NCBI RefSeq assembly: GCF_029407905.1
Contig: NC_073641.1
Coordinates: 18,335,001-18,399,000 of the forward strand
Direction of reading: 5' to 3'
Length of the DNA stretch: 64,000 bases
Source of the DNA: Bubalus kerabau
Lineage: Eukaryota > Chordata > Mammalia > Artiodactyla > Bovidae
Positions 10,948-22,324 of the stretch are shown here, one piece after another. The position numbers and the translations under genes were made by a program. The notes under the pieces were generated by a model. It was not told the origin of the DNA. It was given only the letters and a program-made list of their open reading frames with translations, and ran no database searches. Every line of letters begins with the position of its first letter. The stretch's first letter is position 1.

Positions 10948-11171
10948 GCTGCTGCTGCTAAGTCACTTCAGTCATGTGTGACTCTTTGTGACTCCAAGGA
11001 CTGTAGCCCACCAGGCTCCTCTGTCCACGAGATTCTCCAGGCAAGAATACTGGAGTGGGTTGCCATTTCCTTCTCCAGAGGATTTTCCCAACACAGGGAT
11101 CAAACCCACATCTCTTAGGTCTCCTGCACTGGCAGGCAGGTTCTTTACCACTAGCACCACCTGGGAAGCCC
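10948..11171 (-). mobile_element. Bov-tA SINE
   Basis: Read on the minus strand it starts with the tRNA-derived head ('gggcttcccaggtggtgcta') and continues into the Bov-A part, ending in an AGC-repeat tail (10949-10960 on the plus strand as 'gctgctgctgct'). The family carries an internal Pol III promoter in the head. Short frames across it are fortuitous. Confidence 0.93.
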
Positions 11172-11437
11172 ATGGATGAACCTATTTGTGACTGGTGGAC
11201 AGGCAAGTCAATGTTTAAGAAGAATAAGCTGACAGAAAACCAGGGTAATGTCATCCTTATCTAGGAGGACGTTGTGCCTCACATCGTCAGGCAGAATGGT
11301 ACTTATTCCTTATTACCTCCCTCCGCTTCCTCTAGTTCCTCCAACATCATCATCACTACTATCAACTGAACAGCTACCTGTAGCAGGCACTGTCCTTTTA
11401 ACAGATGACCTCCACGTGCATCATATAAATCAATTTG

Positions 11438-11622
11438 TCCTCAGTCCTAGCTGCACCTTAGAATATCAGGAGCTTTTAAAAATACAACTGTCAAAAAAAA
11501 AAACCTGTCCAGGCCCATTACAGAGCAGTTGTTTCAGAAACTTTGAAGGTAAGCCCTTCATATCTGTATTTTTTTAATCTTCCCAAGCGAGCCTGATGCA
11601 CACTGAATACTGAGAGTCACTG
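11438..11622 (+). mobile_element. MER5-type hAT DNA transposon remnant
   Basis: The text 'tagctgcaccttagaatatcaggagcttttaaaaatac' with the complementary-looking end 'gcctgatgcacactgaatactgagagtcactg' fits a short non-autonomous MER5-group element. Strongly diverged; an internal A run is inserted near 11490. Family assignment from memory. Confidence 0.5.
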
Positions 11623-11938
11623 TTTTTCTGTGTTGCCGCCAAGCAGCAATGAGTACTTGGAACAGAAGCTACACTGACTCATGGCATATGCTTTCCAATC
11701 TCAAGAGATAATACTTCCTGAAATGTATAAAGCACAAGAGAAAAGGAGCCCAATAAAAGGAATCACTCCCCTAGTGCTTTTAAAAGGGAAATGACCACAG
11801 AATAGGTTTGAAATTAATTCCTCTGAGAACCAGCTAATAACACCGATAACTACCAGGTCTTCAAGCACTCAGCCTTAGACTCCAACTTTAGGGATACCTG
11901 TCATTCATTATCATTAGTGTCAAATTTTTAGTCACACC
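11623..11938. other. Unclassified DNA
   Basis: About 316 bases with no gene or repeat that I recognise. Confidence 0.5.
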
Positions 11939-12082
11939 TAGCAGATAAAACGAAATGGCAACCCACTCCAGTACTCTTGCCTGGAAAATTCCATGGATGG
12001 AGGAGCCTGGTAGGCTACAGTCCACGGGATCGCAGAGTCGGACACGACTCAACAACTTCACTGGTGGTGGTAGCAGATAAAA
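11939..12082 (+). mobile_element. Bov-A SINE with 12-base target duplication
   Basis: The body at 11951-12070 is one Bov-A unit in sense ('atggcaacccactccagtac' to 'gagtcggacacgactcaac'). The target 'tagcagataaaa' is exact at 11939-11950 and 12071-12082, marking a clean retroposition event. Confidence 0.93.
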
Positions 12083-12902
12083 GATGCTGGCTGCTCGGAG
12101 ATAAGTGCCACAGTGAAACCAAGAAACTGTTTGGAACCCTAAGCTTCCATGGTCCCTAACCCAAAATATTCCTGGAAATATACCTCTCATCAGTTGCTAC
12201 CCTTCACCATGAGTCCCAGTTTAGAGGAATGCATCACTTTGTAACAGTACCCTGGCTCGTCAGAGGTGTCTTCTTGGCAGCCTGTCCCTCACACAGTAAC
12301 TTTCATCTGTTGACAAGCTAATAATTTCACCTGCCATCACAGCAAATTCTCTTTCACCAAAGTGACTCTGGAGGAACACCAATAAAATGCCCAGATTCTA
12401 ACACAATTCTGTTTTCTCCTTTCTCCCAGGAAGAGAAAGATGCTACATTACACATAGTGTGAGGGACCACTCTGTCAGCATTCAGTAGGAAATGGAGAAA
12501 GGAAATATACCTTCTTATTTTGATTATTTTACAGTAGTACAGTTTTAGCAACATGTTCACTGGCAACATACAGAATCTTTCGGCTGAGGAATTTATTCCA
12601 TGTGAGAAGTACATGATGGCACCATCACACACTCATTGAAGAGTTACCTACAAAAGGCCATATGTCTATTAATCACAGGAAACATGCCAGATCATGCACA
12701 CATATGTGGAGTGGAGACACTCCATTCCAAGTAGTTGCTACATTACTTTGTGATCAACACTTTTAATTTTCCTAGAATTGTGGAAATGCTTAGAGTTTTT
12801 TTCTTACAGGTCCACAACAGCAGAAGAGGTGCTTGTGTACTATGGACAGTTTCCTTCAGGACCTGCACTTCGTTTCTAATTAGAACAATAAAAAATTCAA
12901 TA
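12083..12902. other. Unclassified DNA
   Basis: About 820 bases without a recognisable gene or repeat. Several short frames here have no recognisable product. Confidence 0.5.
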
Positions 12903-13116
12903 AGGCATGTGCTCAGATGCTCAGTCATGTCTGACTCTTTGAAAGCCCATGGACTGTAGCCTGCCAGGCTCCTCTGTCCCTGGAATTCTCCAGGCATGGA
13001 TACTGCAGTGGGTAGCCATTCCCTTCTCCAGGGGATCTTCCCTACCCAGGGATCAAACCTCGGTCTCCTGCATTGGCAGGAGGATTCTTTACCATTTGAG
13101 CCACCAGGGAAACCCA
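12903..13116 (-). mobile_element. Bov-tA SINE
   Basis: Minus-strand copy: tRNA-derived head at the right ('gccaccagggaaaccc' on plus), Bov-A part to the left ending near 'gtgctcagatgctcagtcatgtc'. It lies 14 bases from a tRNA-Glu relic in the same orientation. Confidence 0.93.
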
Positions 13117-13130
13117 AAGATTACTTCTCG

Positions 13131-13202
13131 TTCCTGTACTAGGAGTCAAACCTGGGCCGCCTGGGTGAAAACCAGGAATCCTAACCACTAAAGCATATGC
13201 TA
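13131..13202 (-). tRNA. tRNA-Glu (anticodon TTC) pseudogene
   Basis: A 72-base match, by eye, to mammalian tRNA-Glu-TTC. On the minus strand the D-arm ('tagtggttaggattcctgg') and anticodon loop ('gttttcac', anticodon TTC) are intact, while the acceptor stem (TAGCATA against TACAGGA) has lost four of seven pairs. The B box reads GGTTTGACTCC instead of GGTTCGANTCC. No terminator-like T run follows closely on the minus strand. This is a decayed tRNA copy, much closer to a real tRNA-Glu than the heads of the Bov-tA SINEs are. It is unlikely to yield a functional tRNA. Confidence 0.8.
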
Positions 13203-14433
13203 AAGAAACAAGGTTTAAATATTTATTCCTAATTATACATAGTGTGTGTGGGGTGGGGGTGGCAATCAGTCATTAATGAAGAACACACTGAGCACCATCC
13301 AGGTCAAAATGCAGTGAGTCAGGGACTCTTACAGTTCCCAGTCACTGTTTTCTTCAAGGGACTTACAAGAAAGTAAAGGAGATTTCCATCCTAAAAGTAA
13401 CTGTTTTCAGAAATGGTTTGTAAGGAAGGCAAATTAGCAAACTGAGCACCCAGCAAAATCCTGAATTGCTGTGCCTGAGCCCTTTTTCCTCATTATTAAA
13501 ATAAAATATCTGCTAGTAACATATAAAATACCTTAAACTGAGAAAAAGAATATTTTGCGTTGTTACATCTGTTACCATAAGCACATTAGCTTACAAGCGA
13601 TTAATAAATGAAGGAACGATCTCAGAATAAAACAGAGGTTGCCCTGGTTTACACATGATTATTTTTAGCCCATGACGAATTTGTGCCAGCCAGAATTCAC
13701 AGCTAAAATCACACAATACTAGCACAGCCAAGTACACTAAGCCACTGTTCACGTGGCCCTTGTCCCTCCTCAAGATTCACTTCAGTCATGTTCTCTGTCT
13801 TGGAAGAGTTATTGCAGGTTCTCCCAGATGTTTGTACATTTTGCTCATCCCCTAACTCAGCAGCCTTGATCATTCCTTCTGTGTTCTCTCCCATCAAAGT
13901 ATCTATTTTTAAGGTAAAGTCTTAAATTCAACTTATTATTTCTCATTTTTTAAGAATTTTCAAATCTTTTGAGACTATACCAAAATGTATAAAAGGATTA
14001 TTCTAGTTTTCATTAGTCCTTTGGTCACAAAGTTGCATAGGTTTTGAGTGATCTGCTCCCAACTCATTTTCCCCCTGAGTTCTGGTACCTTTAGTGCATG
14101 ACTTTTCAGGAACACACAGATGGGCCACATGGGAGCTCAAAGAAGGCACATCACCTTGGGTGCTGGAAGATGCTTAGGGACCATCCTACAGCCGCAGAGC
14201 CTGAGTCAGATGTTACAGGAAGAGAAGGACTCAGTTCAGAACAGAGGAGGCAAGAGGTGGGAGGAGCAGTAGGAGAAGAGGGAGAAGCCATCAGTGCAAA
14301 CCACGTGTGCAAAACCAGCAGCAAAATGAGACCAAAAGGGGAACATATTTTACATTACATTTGCCCAGGATATAAAGGCCTATGAGCTTAAAGTTTTTTT
14401 CTGTAAAGAGTCAAGAGCCACTTGAGGGGCCAG
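13203..14433. other. Unclassified DNA
   Basis: About 1.2 kb without a named repeat. A 62-codon minus-strand frame at 13709-13897 is hydrophilic and free of repeats, but I see no family match. A 95-codon plus-strand frame at 14098-14385 is likewise unrecognised and lacks exon signals. Confidence 0.5.
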
Positions 14434-14640
14434 AGGCCCTTCTCATGTGGCTCTAGTGGTAAAGAACCCGCCGGCCAATGCAGGAGACGTAAAAGATGCG
14501 GTTCCATCCCTGGGTGGGGAAGATCCCCTGGAGGAGGGCATGGCAACCCACTCCATGGACAAGGGAGCCTGGCAAGCTACATACAGTCCATAGGGTCACA
14601 AAGAGTCAGACACAACTAACGTGACTTAGCTTGCACACAG
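14434..14640 (+). mobile_element. Bov-tA SINE
   Basis: tRNA-derived head ('gtggctctagtggtaaagaa') followed by the Bov-A unit with a short internal deletion near 14553. Ends 'cagacacaactaacgtgact'. No clear target duplication. Confidence 0.92.
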
Positions 14641-14699
14641 GGACTAGAGCATTGACACAGCAACTCCCTTTTGGGGCAGCAAGGGCCTCTGGAAGCAGT

Positions 14700-14912
14700 C
14701 TCAGTTCAGTTCAGTTCAGTTCAGTCGCTCAGTCGTGTCTGACTCTCTGCAACCCCATGAATCGCAGCACACCAGGCCTCCCTGTCCATCACCAACTCCC
14801 GGAGTTCACTCAGACTCACATTCATCGAGTCAATGATGCCATCCAGCCATCTCATCCTCTGTAGGCCCCTTCTCCTCCTGCCCCCAATCCCTCCCAGCAT
14901 CAGAGTCTAACA
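14700..14912 (-). mobile_element. BovB LINE 3' end with TCAGT repeat tail
   Basis: The plus strand begins with tandem 'tcagt' units (14701-14725), the complement of an (ACTGA)n tail, then the BovB 3' end to 'cccagcatcagagtct'. A 5'-truncated copy of the ACTGA-tail class. Confidence 0.93.
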
Positions 14913-16751
14913 GTCTAGTCTATCCCTAGTCTTTTATGTTCAAAAAACTGAGATCCAGGTAAGTTACTGACCTATTCATAATCTCATTTATTCATAGTAT
15001 CTCCTGGTTCCCAGGCCAAAGCTCATATGACAATATCCATGTAACACAAAATGAATTTTTAGAATAATATGACTATTGCCATAGTCAATAATCCAAAAGT
15101 CAGTGAGGACCTAGACTGTGAGGTATTGGTAGAAACAGAAGGAAAGGGAATATATTCATGAGACCTTATGAAGAAAGGATCTATAGTTAAGCCTGGTAAA
15201 TGGCCAATGAGGGGTGTTTCCTAAAGTAGAAACATGATATATGTCATTATGTACATAATAAATCACAACAGGTAATTCATGTCTCTCTTTTGTGATATCA
15301 CATAAACTATTAAGGTGATATTTGCAGGGTTGAAGGGTTAAAATGTAGACAGTATGTGGCTCACCTCTGAAAATTAAGATTGGAAAAACACAAAAGGAAA
15401 AGCTATATAGGATGATGAAATTATTCCATGAAGCAGAATCAAGACTATCTTCTGCTCTGCATTTCCCAGGAAGGAAGCTACCAAACAAGACCCTCCTCCC
15501 TCCACAATCTGGCTGACCAGGAAGAGAGAGTCAAGGAAGACTCTCCAGTTGTGCAAGGAAGCCGGTCCTTCAACACAGGGCAGCAAGCCACACCCACATA
15601 GCATTTACACAGCCTCAGGCAAGATGCCACCTGGGAGCTGAGCTTGTCCCCTAGGAAGACTTCACCAGAGTGACATTTCCTTGGGGAAGCCCAGCTTTTA
15701 TATCTAAAATTTTGTCAGTGTTTCCAGAGTTCATCATTTTCTAAGGGACTGACAGCATTCTCTTATGCTAACCAAACTCAAAAAAAGACAACTGCATTCA
15801 CCAAAATACCAATGAGGAAAAAGCAGACTCAATACCCATGGTCATTCATCTATTTGGGAAGCCAAACATAATCAGAAAGTTGTGCAGCATGCATGAAAGC
15901 TGTGGAAGGGGAATGATGCAAAGGACCTTATAGCCCATGAACCAAAGACAGCCTCAGGCATCCACGTGTGCACCAATGTAGTTCTGCCAAACAGGTCAGG
16001 ACACACATGTTCACTCGTGACAGCTGACATGAACTGATTTCAAAGAAACATTTTCATAAACTGTTTCATAAAGAATGAATTAATTTTTGAGCAATTTTAA
16101 GTAACAGTATAAAAACTGCAATTAGAATCTTTACATTTTAAGTGAGTTTAAGATAGTCAAAGGAATAATTTACTTTGTTAAAAGTTCCTGTTTGTTAAAA
16201 CTACTCTGTGAACTCTTTCCAGGTAATTTCAGATTAATGATAACTGTTGCTAATTAGACTAGGAAGGAAATTAGTGAATTAATTGTGGTAATCTTGAAAC
16301 AACAGTCTCCCAGAAGAAAGAAGGCTTGCTTAAAAAGGCTTCCTTCAGAAATACAGAAAATATATCAAAATTGAACAGGGAAGTCTGGAGAGAGAAACAC
16401 AACATTATCAGAGGAAAAAGCAAGCTCCTTAATACTGCCTCCCTAACTTATGGAAGAATACTAGACTAAAAACTAAAAAATAGATGTTTCATTCAGTGAA
16501 ATTTATTCAAAGTGTACTATTAAAATTAAGAGCACAAAAGTGTACATTAAATTAAAATCTTACATAGTCTCTGCACAATCTCATAATTCTATATTTGACC
16601 GTTTTCACCATTCCAAACTTGACTTGGAAATTTAGATGTTTTCAAATTTTTCATCTTTCTTATTGAAACAAGCTTCCATTTTATCTAATATGATAAAATG
16701 ATAAAAATATCAAATTAAGGTAATGAGTTTTACTGTCTGCTAATGTTGCCA
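14913..16751. other. Unclassified AT-rich DNA
   Basis: About 1.84 kb with no repeat family or convincing coding frame. The frames at 15156-15604 on the minus strand have no recognisable domain. Confidence 0.55.
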
Positions 16752-16895
16752 GGGAAGTTCCCCTGGAGGAGGGCATGACAACCCACTCCAGTATTTTGTC
16801 CATGGGACAACCCATGGACAAAAGAGCCTGGCAGGCTACAGTCGATGGGGTCGCCGAGTTGGACACAACTGGAGTGACTTAGCAGCAGCAGCACT
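16752..16895 (+). mobile_element. Bov-A SINE
   Basis: Sense Bov-A unit ('tcccctggaggagggcatgacaa' to 'agtgacttagcagcagcagc') with a short internal duplication of the 'catggacaa' block near 16800-16820. Ends in an AGC-repeat tail. Confidence 0.9.
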
Positions 16896-17237
16896 GTTGC
16901 AAGGATACCCTCCTTGTCAGATACCTTCAGGTTCTGTGGAGGAATTTTCTTGGAAAAAAACATACAAGCTCAGCAAACTGCCTGACGTGGCTGCTATTCC
17001 TAAGAGTTTTGGATTTTCCTTGTGATTTTGACTTTAGAATGTAGCCATCTCCTTACCAGATCCTTCTATGTAATATTCATCTTCATGGTGACTATGATAG
17101 CAATATGCTGTCAGTCTGGTTTTCCTGAATAGAGAAAAAGTGACTATTGCAGGGATGAGGAGATATTTGGGCAGAACATATACACAATAGGAAATGTAAT
17201 CAGAGAAAACCCAAGTTCAGCTTTGTCTCCCTCTCTA
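16896..17237. other. Unclassified DNA
   Basis: About 340 bases upstream of the large L1-BT; no gene or repeat recognised. Confidence 0.5.
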
Positions 17238-17239
17238 TT

Positions 17240-18704
17240 AGAAAGATTTTCCATGCAAATAGGGACCAAAAGAAAGCAGGAGTAGCAATACTCATATCAG
17301 ATAAAATAGACTTTAAAACAAAGGCTGTGAAAAGAGACAAAGAAGGTCACTACATAATGATCAAAGGATCAATCCAAGAAGAAGATATAACAATTATAAA
17401 TATATATGCACCCAACACGGGAGCACCGCAGTATGTAAGACAAATGCTAACAAGTATGAAAGGAGAAATTAACAATAACACAATAATAGTGGGAGACTTT
17501 CATACCCCACTCACACCTATGGATAGATCAACTAAACAGAAAATTAACAAGGAAACACAAACTTTAAACGATACAATAGACCAGTTAGACCTAATTGATA
17601 TCTATAGGACATTTCATCCCAAAACAATGAATTTCACCTTTTTCTCAAGCGCACATGGAACCTTCTCCAGGATAGATCACATCCTGGGCCATAAAGCTAG
17701 CCTTGGTAAATTCAAAAAAATAGAAATCATTCCAAGCATCTTTTCTGACCACAATGCAGTAAGATTAGATCTCAATTACAGGAGAAAAACTATTAAAAAA
17801 TCCAACATATGGAGGCTGAACAACACGCTGCTGAATAACCAACAAATCACAGAAGAAATCAAAAAAGAAATCAAAATTTGCATAGAAACGAATGAAAATG
17901 AAAACACAACAACCCAAAAACCTGTGGGACACGGTAAAAGCAGTCCTAAGGGGAAAGTTCATAGCAATACAGGCACACCTCAAGAAACAAGAAAAAAGTC
18001 AAATAAATAACCTAACTCTACACCTAAAGCAACTAGAAAAGGAAGAAATGAAGAACCCCAGGGTTACTAGAAGGAAAGATATCTTAAAAATTAGGGCAGA
18101 AATAAATGCAAAAGAAACAAAAGAGACCATAGCAAAAATCAACAAAGCCAAAAGCTGGTTCTTTGAAAGGATAAATAAAATCGACAAACCATTAGCCAGA
18201 CTCATCAAGAAACAAAGGGAGAAAAATCAAATCAATAAAATTAGAAATGAAAATGGAGAGATCACAACAGACAACACAGAAATACAAAGGATCATAAGAG
18301 ACTACTATCAACAATTATATGCCAATAAAATAGACAACATGATAAATAAATAAAAATTTTTAAAAAATGGACAACATGGAAGAAATGGACAAATTCTTAG
18401 AAAAGTACAACTTTCCAAAACTGGACCAGGAAGAAATAGAAAATCTTAACAGACCCATCACAAGCACAGAAATTGCAACTGTAATCAGAAATCTTCCAGC
18501 AAACAAAAGCCCAGGTCCAGACGGCTTCACAGCTGAATTCTACCAAAAATTTAGAGAGGAGCTAACACCTATCCTGCTCAAACTCTTCCAGAAAATTGCA
18601 GAGGAAGGTAAACTTCCAAACTCATTCTATGAGGCCACCATCACCCTAATACCAAAACCTGACAAAGATCCCACAAAAAAGAAAACTACAGGCCAATATC
18701 ACTG
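17240..18704 (+). pseudogene. L1-BT ORF2, endonuclease and connecting region, frameshifted
   Basis: The endonuclease part keeps 'NIYAPNTGAP', 'TFFSSAHGTFSRIDHILG' and the catalytic-type 'SDHNAVRLDL' near 17740. It is damaged in three places. The frame changes near 17915. A 28-base A/T-rich insert with a 9-base duplication ('gacaacatg' at 18333-18341 and 18370-18378) shifts it again. A base change in the adenine run at 18674-18680 moves it to the RT frame. With the N-terminus missing and a DF(N)-to-'GDFHTPL' change in the endonuclease motif, it cannot make a working nuclease. Confidence 0.9.
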
Positions 18705-20921
18705 ATGAACATAGATGCAAAAATCCTTAACAAAATTCTAGCAATCAGAATCCAACAACACATTAAAAAGATCATACACCATGACCAAGTGGGCTTTATC
18801 CCAGGGATGCAAGGATTCTTCAATATCCGCAAATCAATCAATGTAATACACCACATTAACAAATTGAAAAATAAAAACCATATGATTATCTCAACAGATG
18901 CAGAGAAAGCCTTTCACAAAATTCAACATCCATTTATGATAAAAACTCTTCAGAAAGCAGGAATAGAAGGAACATACCTCAACATAATAAAAGCTATATA
19001 TGACAAACCCACAGCAAACATTATCCTCAATGGTGAAAAATTGAAAGCATTTCCTCTAAAGTCAGGAACAAGACAAGGGTGCCCACTTTCACCATTACTA
19101 TTCAACATAGTTTTGGAAGTTTTGGCCACAGCAATCAGAGCAGAAAAAGAAATAAAAGGAATCCAAATTGGAAAAAAAGAAGTAAAACTCTCACTATTTG
19201 CAGATGACATGATCCTCTACATAGAAAACCCTAAAGACTCCACCAGAAAACTACTAGAACTAATCAATGACTATAGTAAAGTTGCAGGATATAAAATCAA
19301 CACCCAGAAATCCCTTGCATTCCTATATACTAATAATGATAAAACAGAAAGAGAAATTAAGGAAACAATTCCATTCACCATTGCAACAAAAAGAATAAAA
19401 TACTTAGGACTATATCTACCTAAAGAAACTAAAGACCTATATATAGAAAACTATAAAACACTGGTGAAAGAAATCAAAGAGGACACTAACAGATGGAGAA
19501 ATATACCATGTTCATGGATTGGAAGAATCAATATAGTGAAAATGAGCATACTACCCAAAGCAATCTATAGATTCAATGCAATCCCTATCAAGCTACCAAC
19601 AGCATTCTTCACAGAGCTAGAACAAATAATTTCACAATTTGTATGGAAATACAAAACACCTCGAATAGCCAAAGCGATCTTGAGAAAGAAGAATGGAACT
19701 GGAGGAATCAACCTACCTGACTTCAGGCTCTACTACAAAGCCACAGTTATCAAGACAGTATGGTACTGGCACAAAGACAGAAATATAGATCAATGGAACA
19801 AAATAGAAAGCCCAGAGATAAATCCACGCACATATGGACACCTTATCTTTGACAAAGGAGGCAAGAATATACAATGGATTAAAGACAATCTCTTTAACAA
19901 GTGGTGCTGGGAACTCTGGTCAACCACTTGTAAAAGAATGAAACTAGAACACTTTCTAACACCATACACAAAAATAAACTCAAAATGGACTAAAGATCTC
20001 AATGTAAGACCAGAAACTATAAAACTCCTAGAGGAGAACATAGGCAAAACACTCTCTGACATACATCACAGCAGGATCCTCTATGACCCACCTCCCAGAA
20101 TATTGGAAATAAAAGCAAAAATAAACAAATGGGACCTAATTAACCTTAAAAGCTTCTGCACATCAAAGGAAACTATTAGCAAGGTGAAAAGACAGCCTAC
20201 AGAATGGGAGAAGATAATAGCAAATGAAGCAACTGACAAACAACTAATCTCAAAAATATACAAGCAACTCCTACAGCTCAACTCCAGAAAAATAAATGAC
20301 CCAATCAAAAAATGGGCCAAAGAACTAAATAGACATTTCTCCAAAGAAGACATACAGATGGCTAACAAACACATGAAAAGATGCTCAACATCACTCATTA
20401 TCAGAGAAATGCAAATCAAAACCACTATGAGGTACCATTTCACACCAGTCAGAATGGCTGCGATCCAAAAGTCTACAAGCAATAAATGCTGGAGAGGGTG
20501 TGGAGAAAAGGGAACCCTCTTACACTGTTGGTGGGAATGCAAACTAGTACAGCCACTATGGAGAACAGTGTGGAGATTCCTTAAAAAACTGGAAATAGAC
20601 CTGCCTTATGATCCAGCAATCCCACTGCTGGGCATACACACCGAGGAAACCAGAAGGGAAAGAGACATGTGTACCCCAATGTTCATTGCAGCACTGTTTA
20701 TAATAGCCAGGACATGGAAGCAACCTAGATGTCCATCAGCAGATGAATGGATAAGAAAGCAGTGGTACATATACACAATGGAGTATTACTCAGCCGTTAA
20801 AAAGAATACATTTGAATCAGTTCTAATGAGGTGGATGAAACTGGAGCCTATTATACAGAGTGAAGTAAGCCAGAAAGAAAAACACCAATACGGTATACTA
20901 ACGCATATATATGGAATTTAG
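18705..20921 (+). pseudogene. L1-BT ORF2, uninterrupted RT and C-terminal frame (738 codons)
   Basis: This single open frame starts at the internal 'MNIDAKILNKILA', not at the true ORF2 start. RT signatures in order: motif A 'STDAEKAFHKIQHPF' (about residues 65-80; the catalytic first Asp is kept, the second, usually Asp after Phe, is His), 'SGTRQGCPLSPLLFNIVLE', and the active site FADD at residues 165-168 (19197-19208). Near the C-terminus is the L1 cysteine motif 'CWRGCGEKGTLLHCWWEC' (C-x3-C-x7-H-x4-C). L1 ORF2 is normally about 1,275 residues, so this is the distal ~58 per cent. Without upstream parts and promoter it should be inert, but it has been kept open, which indicates a fairly recent insertion. 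Confidence 0.93.
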
Positions 20922-21305
20922 AAAGATGGTAACAATAACCCTGTGTACGAGACAGCAAAAGAGACACTGATGTATAGAACAGTCTTTTGGACTCTGTGGG
21001 AGAGGGAGAGGGTGGGAAGATTTGGGAGAATGGCATTGAAACATGTAAAATATCATGTATGAAACGAGTTGCCAGTCCAGGTTCGATGCACGATACTGGA
21101 TGCTTAGGGCTGGTGTACTGGGACGACCCAGAGGGATGGTATGGGGAGGGAGGAGCGAGGAGGGTTCAGGGTGGGGAACACATGTATACCTATGGCAGAT
21201 TCATTTTGATATTTGGCAAAACTAATACAATTATGTAAAGTTTAAAAATAAAATAAAATTTAAAAAAAAAAAGAAAGAATTCTAACTGTTAAGTTAAGTC
21301 ATCCT

Positions 21306-21536
21306 ACCATTTCCCTGTGGGCTGCCCTGGTGGCTCAATGGTTAAAGAATCCACCTGCCAATGCAGGAGACATAAGTTCGATCCCTGGATCAGGAAGATC
21401 CCCTGGAGAAGGAAATAGCAATACCACTCCAGTATTCTTGCCTGGGAAATCCCATGGAGAGAGGAGCCTGGCAGGCTACAGTCCATGGCATCACAAAGAG
21501 TCAAAAATAACTTAACAACTGAAGAACCATTTCCCT
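21306..21536 (+). mobile_element. Bov-tA SINE with 11-base target duplication
   Basis: The body runs from 'gtgggctgccctggtggctc' (21317) to 'taacttaacaactgaagaa'. The target 'accatttccct' is exact at 21306-21316 and 21526-21536. A complete sense copy. Confidence 0.95.
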
Positions 21537-22068
21537 AGCCTGGAAAACTCCTTCTTGGAAGCAGATAGCTTCTTTCTTGGTTTCCTTCACAATTTTTTTT
21601 TTCTTTTCTATCGCCACCCACTTTTCTGGTTGAATTCTTCTCTTCTAGGTATTCAGACAATCTTTCCATCCTAGTTCTTTAATTACTACTCTCATTTACC
21701 TACTAATACACCACATAAATATTTCCTAGGCAAAACGACTGTGCTAGAGATTGGTGACAATATAAAAATATAATACTCTAGCCTCCAAATGCTATTCTAT
21801 AAGTAGGAAGATAAAATAAGTCCATGATACAGTTAGACAAAATACAGATTATCCAAATAGATTCTATTCCATCAATATGTAAGGAATGCAGACAGCACTT
21901 CGAGAATTCAGAGACTGAGAAGATGAGGGTGAGCAAGGGGGACTAGTAGCAGTATGGGATGAAGCAAGACAGCCTAATTTGGGGCGGCAGATTTTTTGAC
22001 ACTGCTGAATTCTCAGTGATGGAAAGACTATGGCATCTTCCTGCCATCTAAAAATTGACACTTGCTAT
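21537..22068. other. Unclassified DNA
   Basis: About 530 bases with a T-rich tract near 21590-21605. No gene or clear repeat. Confidence 0.5.
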
Positions 22069-22299
22069 CTGCCTCTATGGGCTTCCCTGGTGGCTCAGTC
22101 AATAAAGAATCCTCCTGCAATGCAGGAGACCCAGGTTGGATCCCTGGGTCTGGAAGATCTCCTGGAGAATGGAATGGCTACCCACTCCAGTATTCTTGCC
22201 TGGAGAATTCCTGGACAAGAGAGCCTGGTGGAACACACTCCATGGAGTGACAAGAGTCAGACACGACTTAGCGACTGAACCACCAACCACCTGCCTCTA
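22069..22299 (+). mobile_element. Bov-tA SINE with 9-base target duplication
   Basis: The body at 22078-22290 starts at 'tgggcttccctggtggctca'. The target 'ctgcctcta' is exact at 22069-22077 and 22291-22299. Confidence 0.95.
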
Positions 22300-22324
22300 C
22301 AAAGAGTAAGTCACTAGCCACTGC

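Larger units (their letters stand above)
17238..21271 (+). mobile_element. L1-BT LINE, 4.0 kb, 5'-truncated
   Basis: Begins inside the ORF2 endonuclease domain (in-frame 'RKIFHANRDQKKAGVAIL' from 17240), so the 5'UTR, ORF1 and roughly the first 90 ORF2 residues are absent. It runs through RT and C-terminal regions to a 350-base 3'UTR and an adenine tail (21262-21272). No convincing target duplication was found: 'agaaaga' occurs at both ends, but the left copy is part of L1. This is the longest L1-BT here and serves as reference for the shorter ones. Confidence 0.96.

Noticed and set aside
10948..11264. Four overlapping short frames on both strands at 10.9-11.3 kb
   Set aside because: All cross the Bov-tA SINE; similar frames recur at every Bov-tA copy.
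13709..13897. 62-codon hydrophilic minus-strand frame
   Set aside because: Looks less random than most short frames, but lacks a pyrimidine-rich acceptor and a recognisable family; not enough to call an exon.
14700..14726. Tandem TCAGT units, possible CRISPR-like or satellite array
   Set aside because: Five-base units without spacers; this is the complement of the BovB ACTGA tail. No CRISPR array exists in the window.
20987..21238. 83-codon frame repeated at 6797-7048 and 60214-60465
   Set aside because: The recurring 'MDSVGEGEGGKIWENGIETC' frame is the L1-BT 3'UTR read by chance; it follows the ORF2 stop and is not a conserved gene.
17238..21271. Functional L1 or host reverse transcriptase gene
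   Set aside because: 5'-truncated, three frame breaks upstream, no promoter or ORF1; a dead retroelement copy.
17231..21285. Target duplication 'agaaaga' around the 4 kb L1-BT
   Set aside because: The left copy is coding sequence of the L1 itself (in-frame RKI), so it cannot be flanking target DNA.
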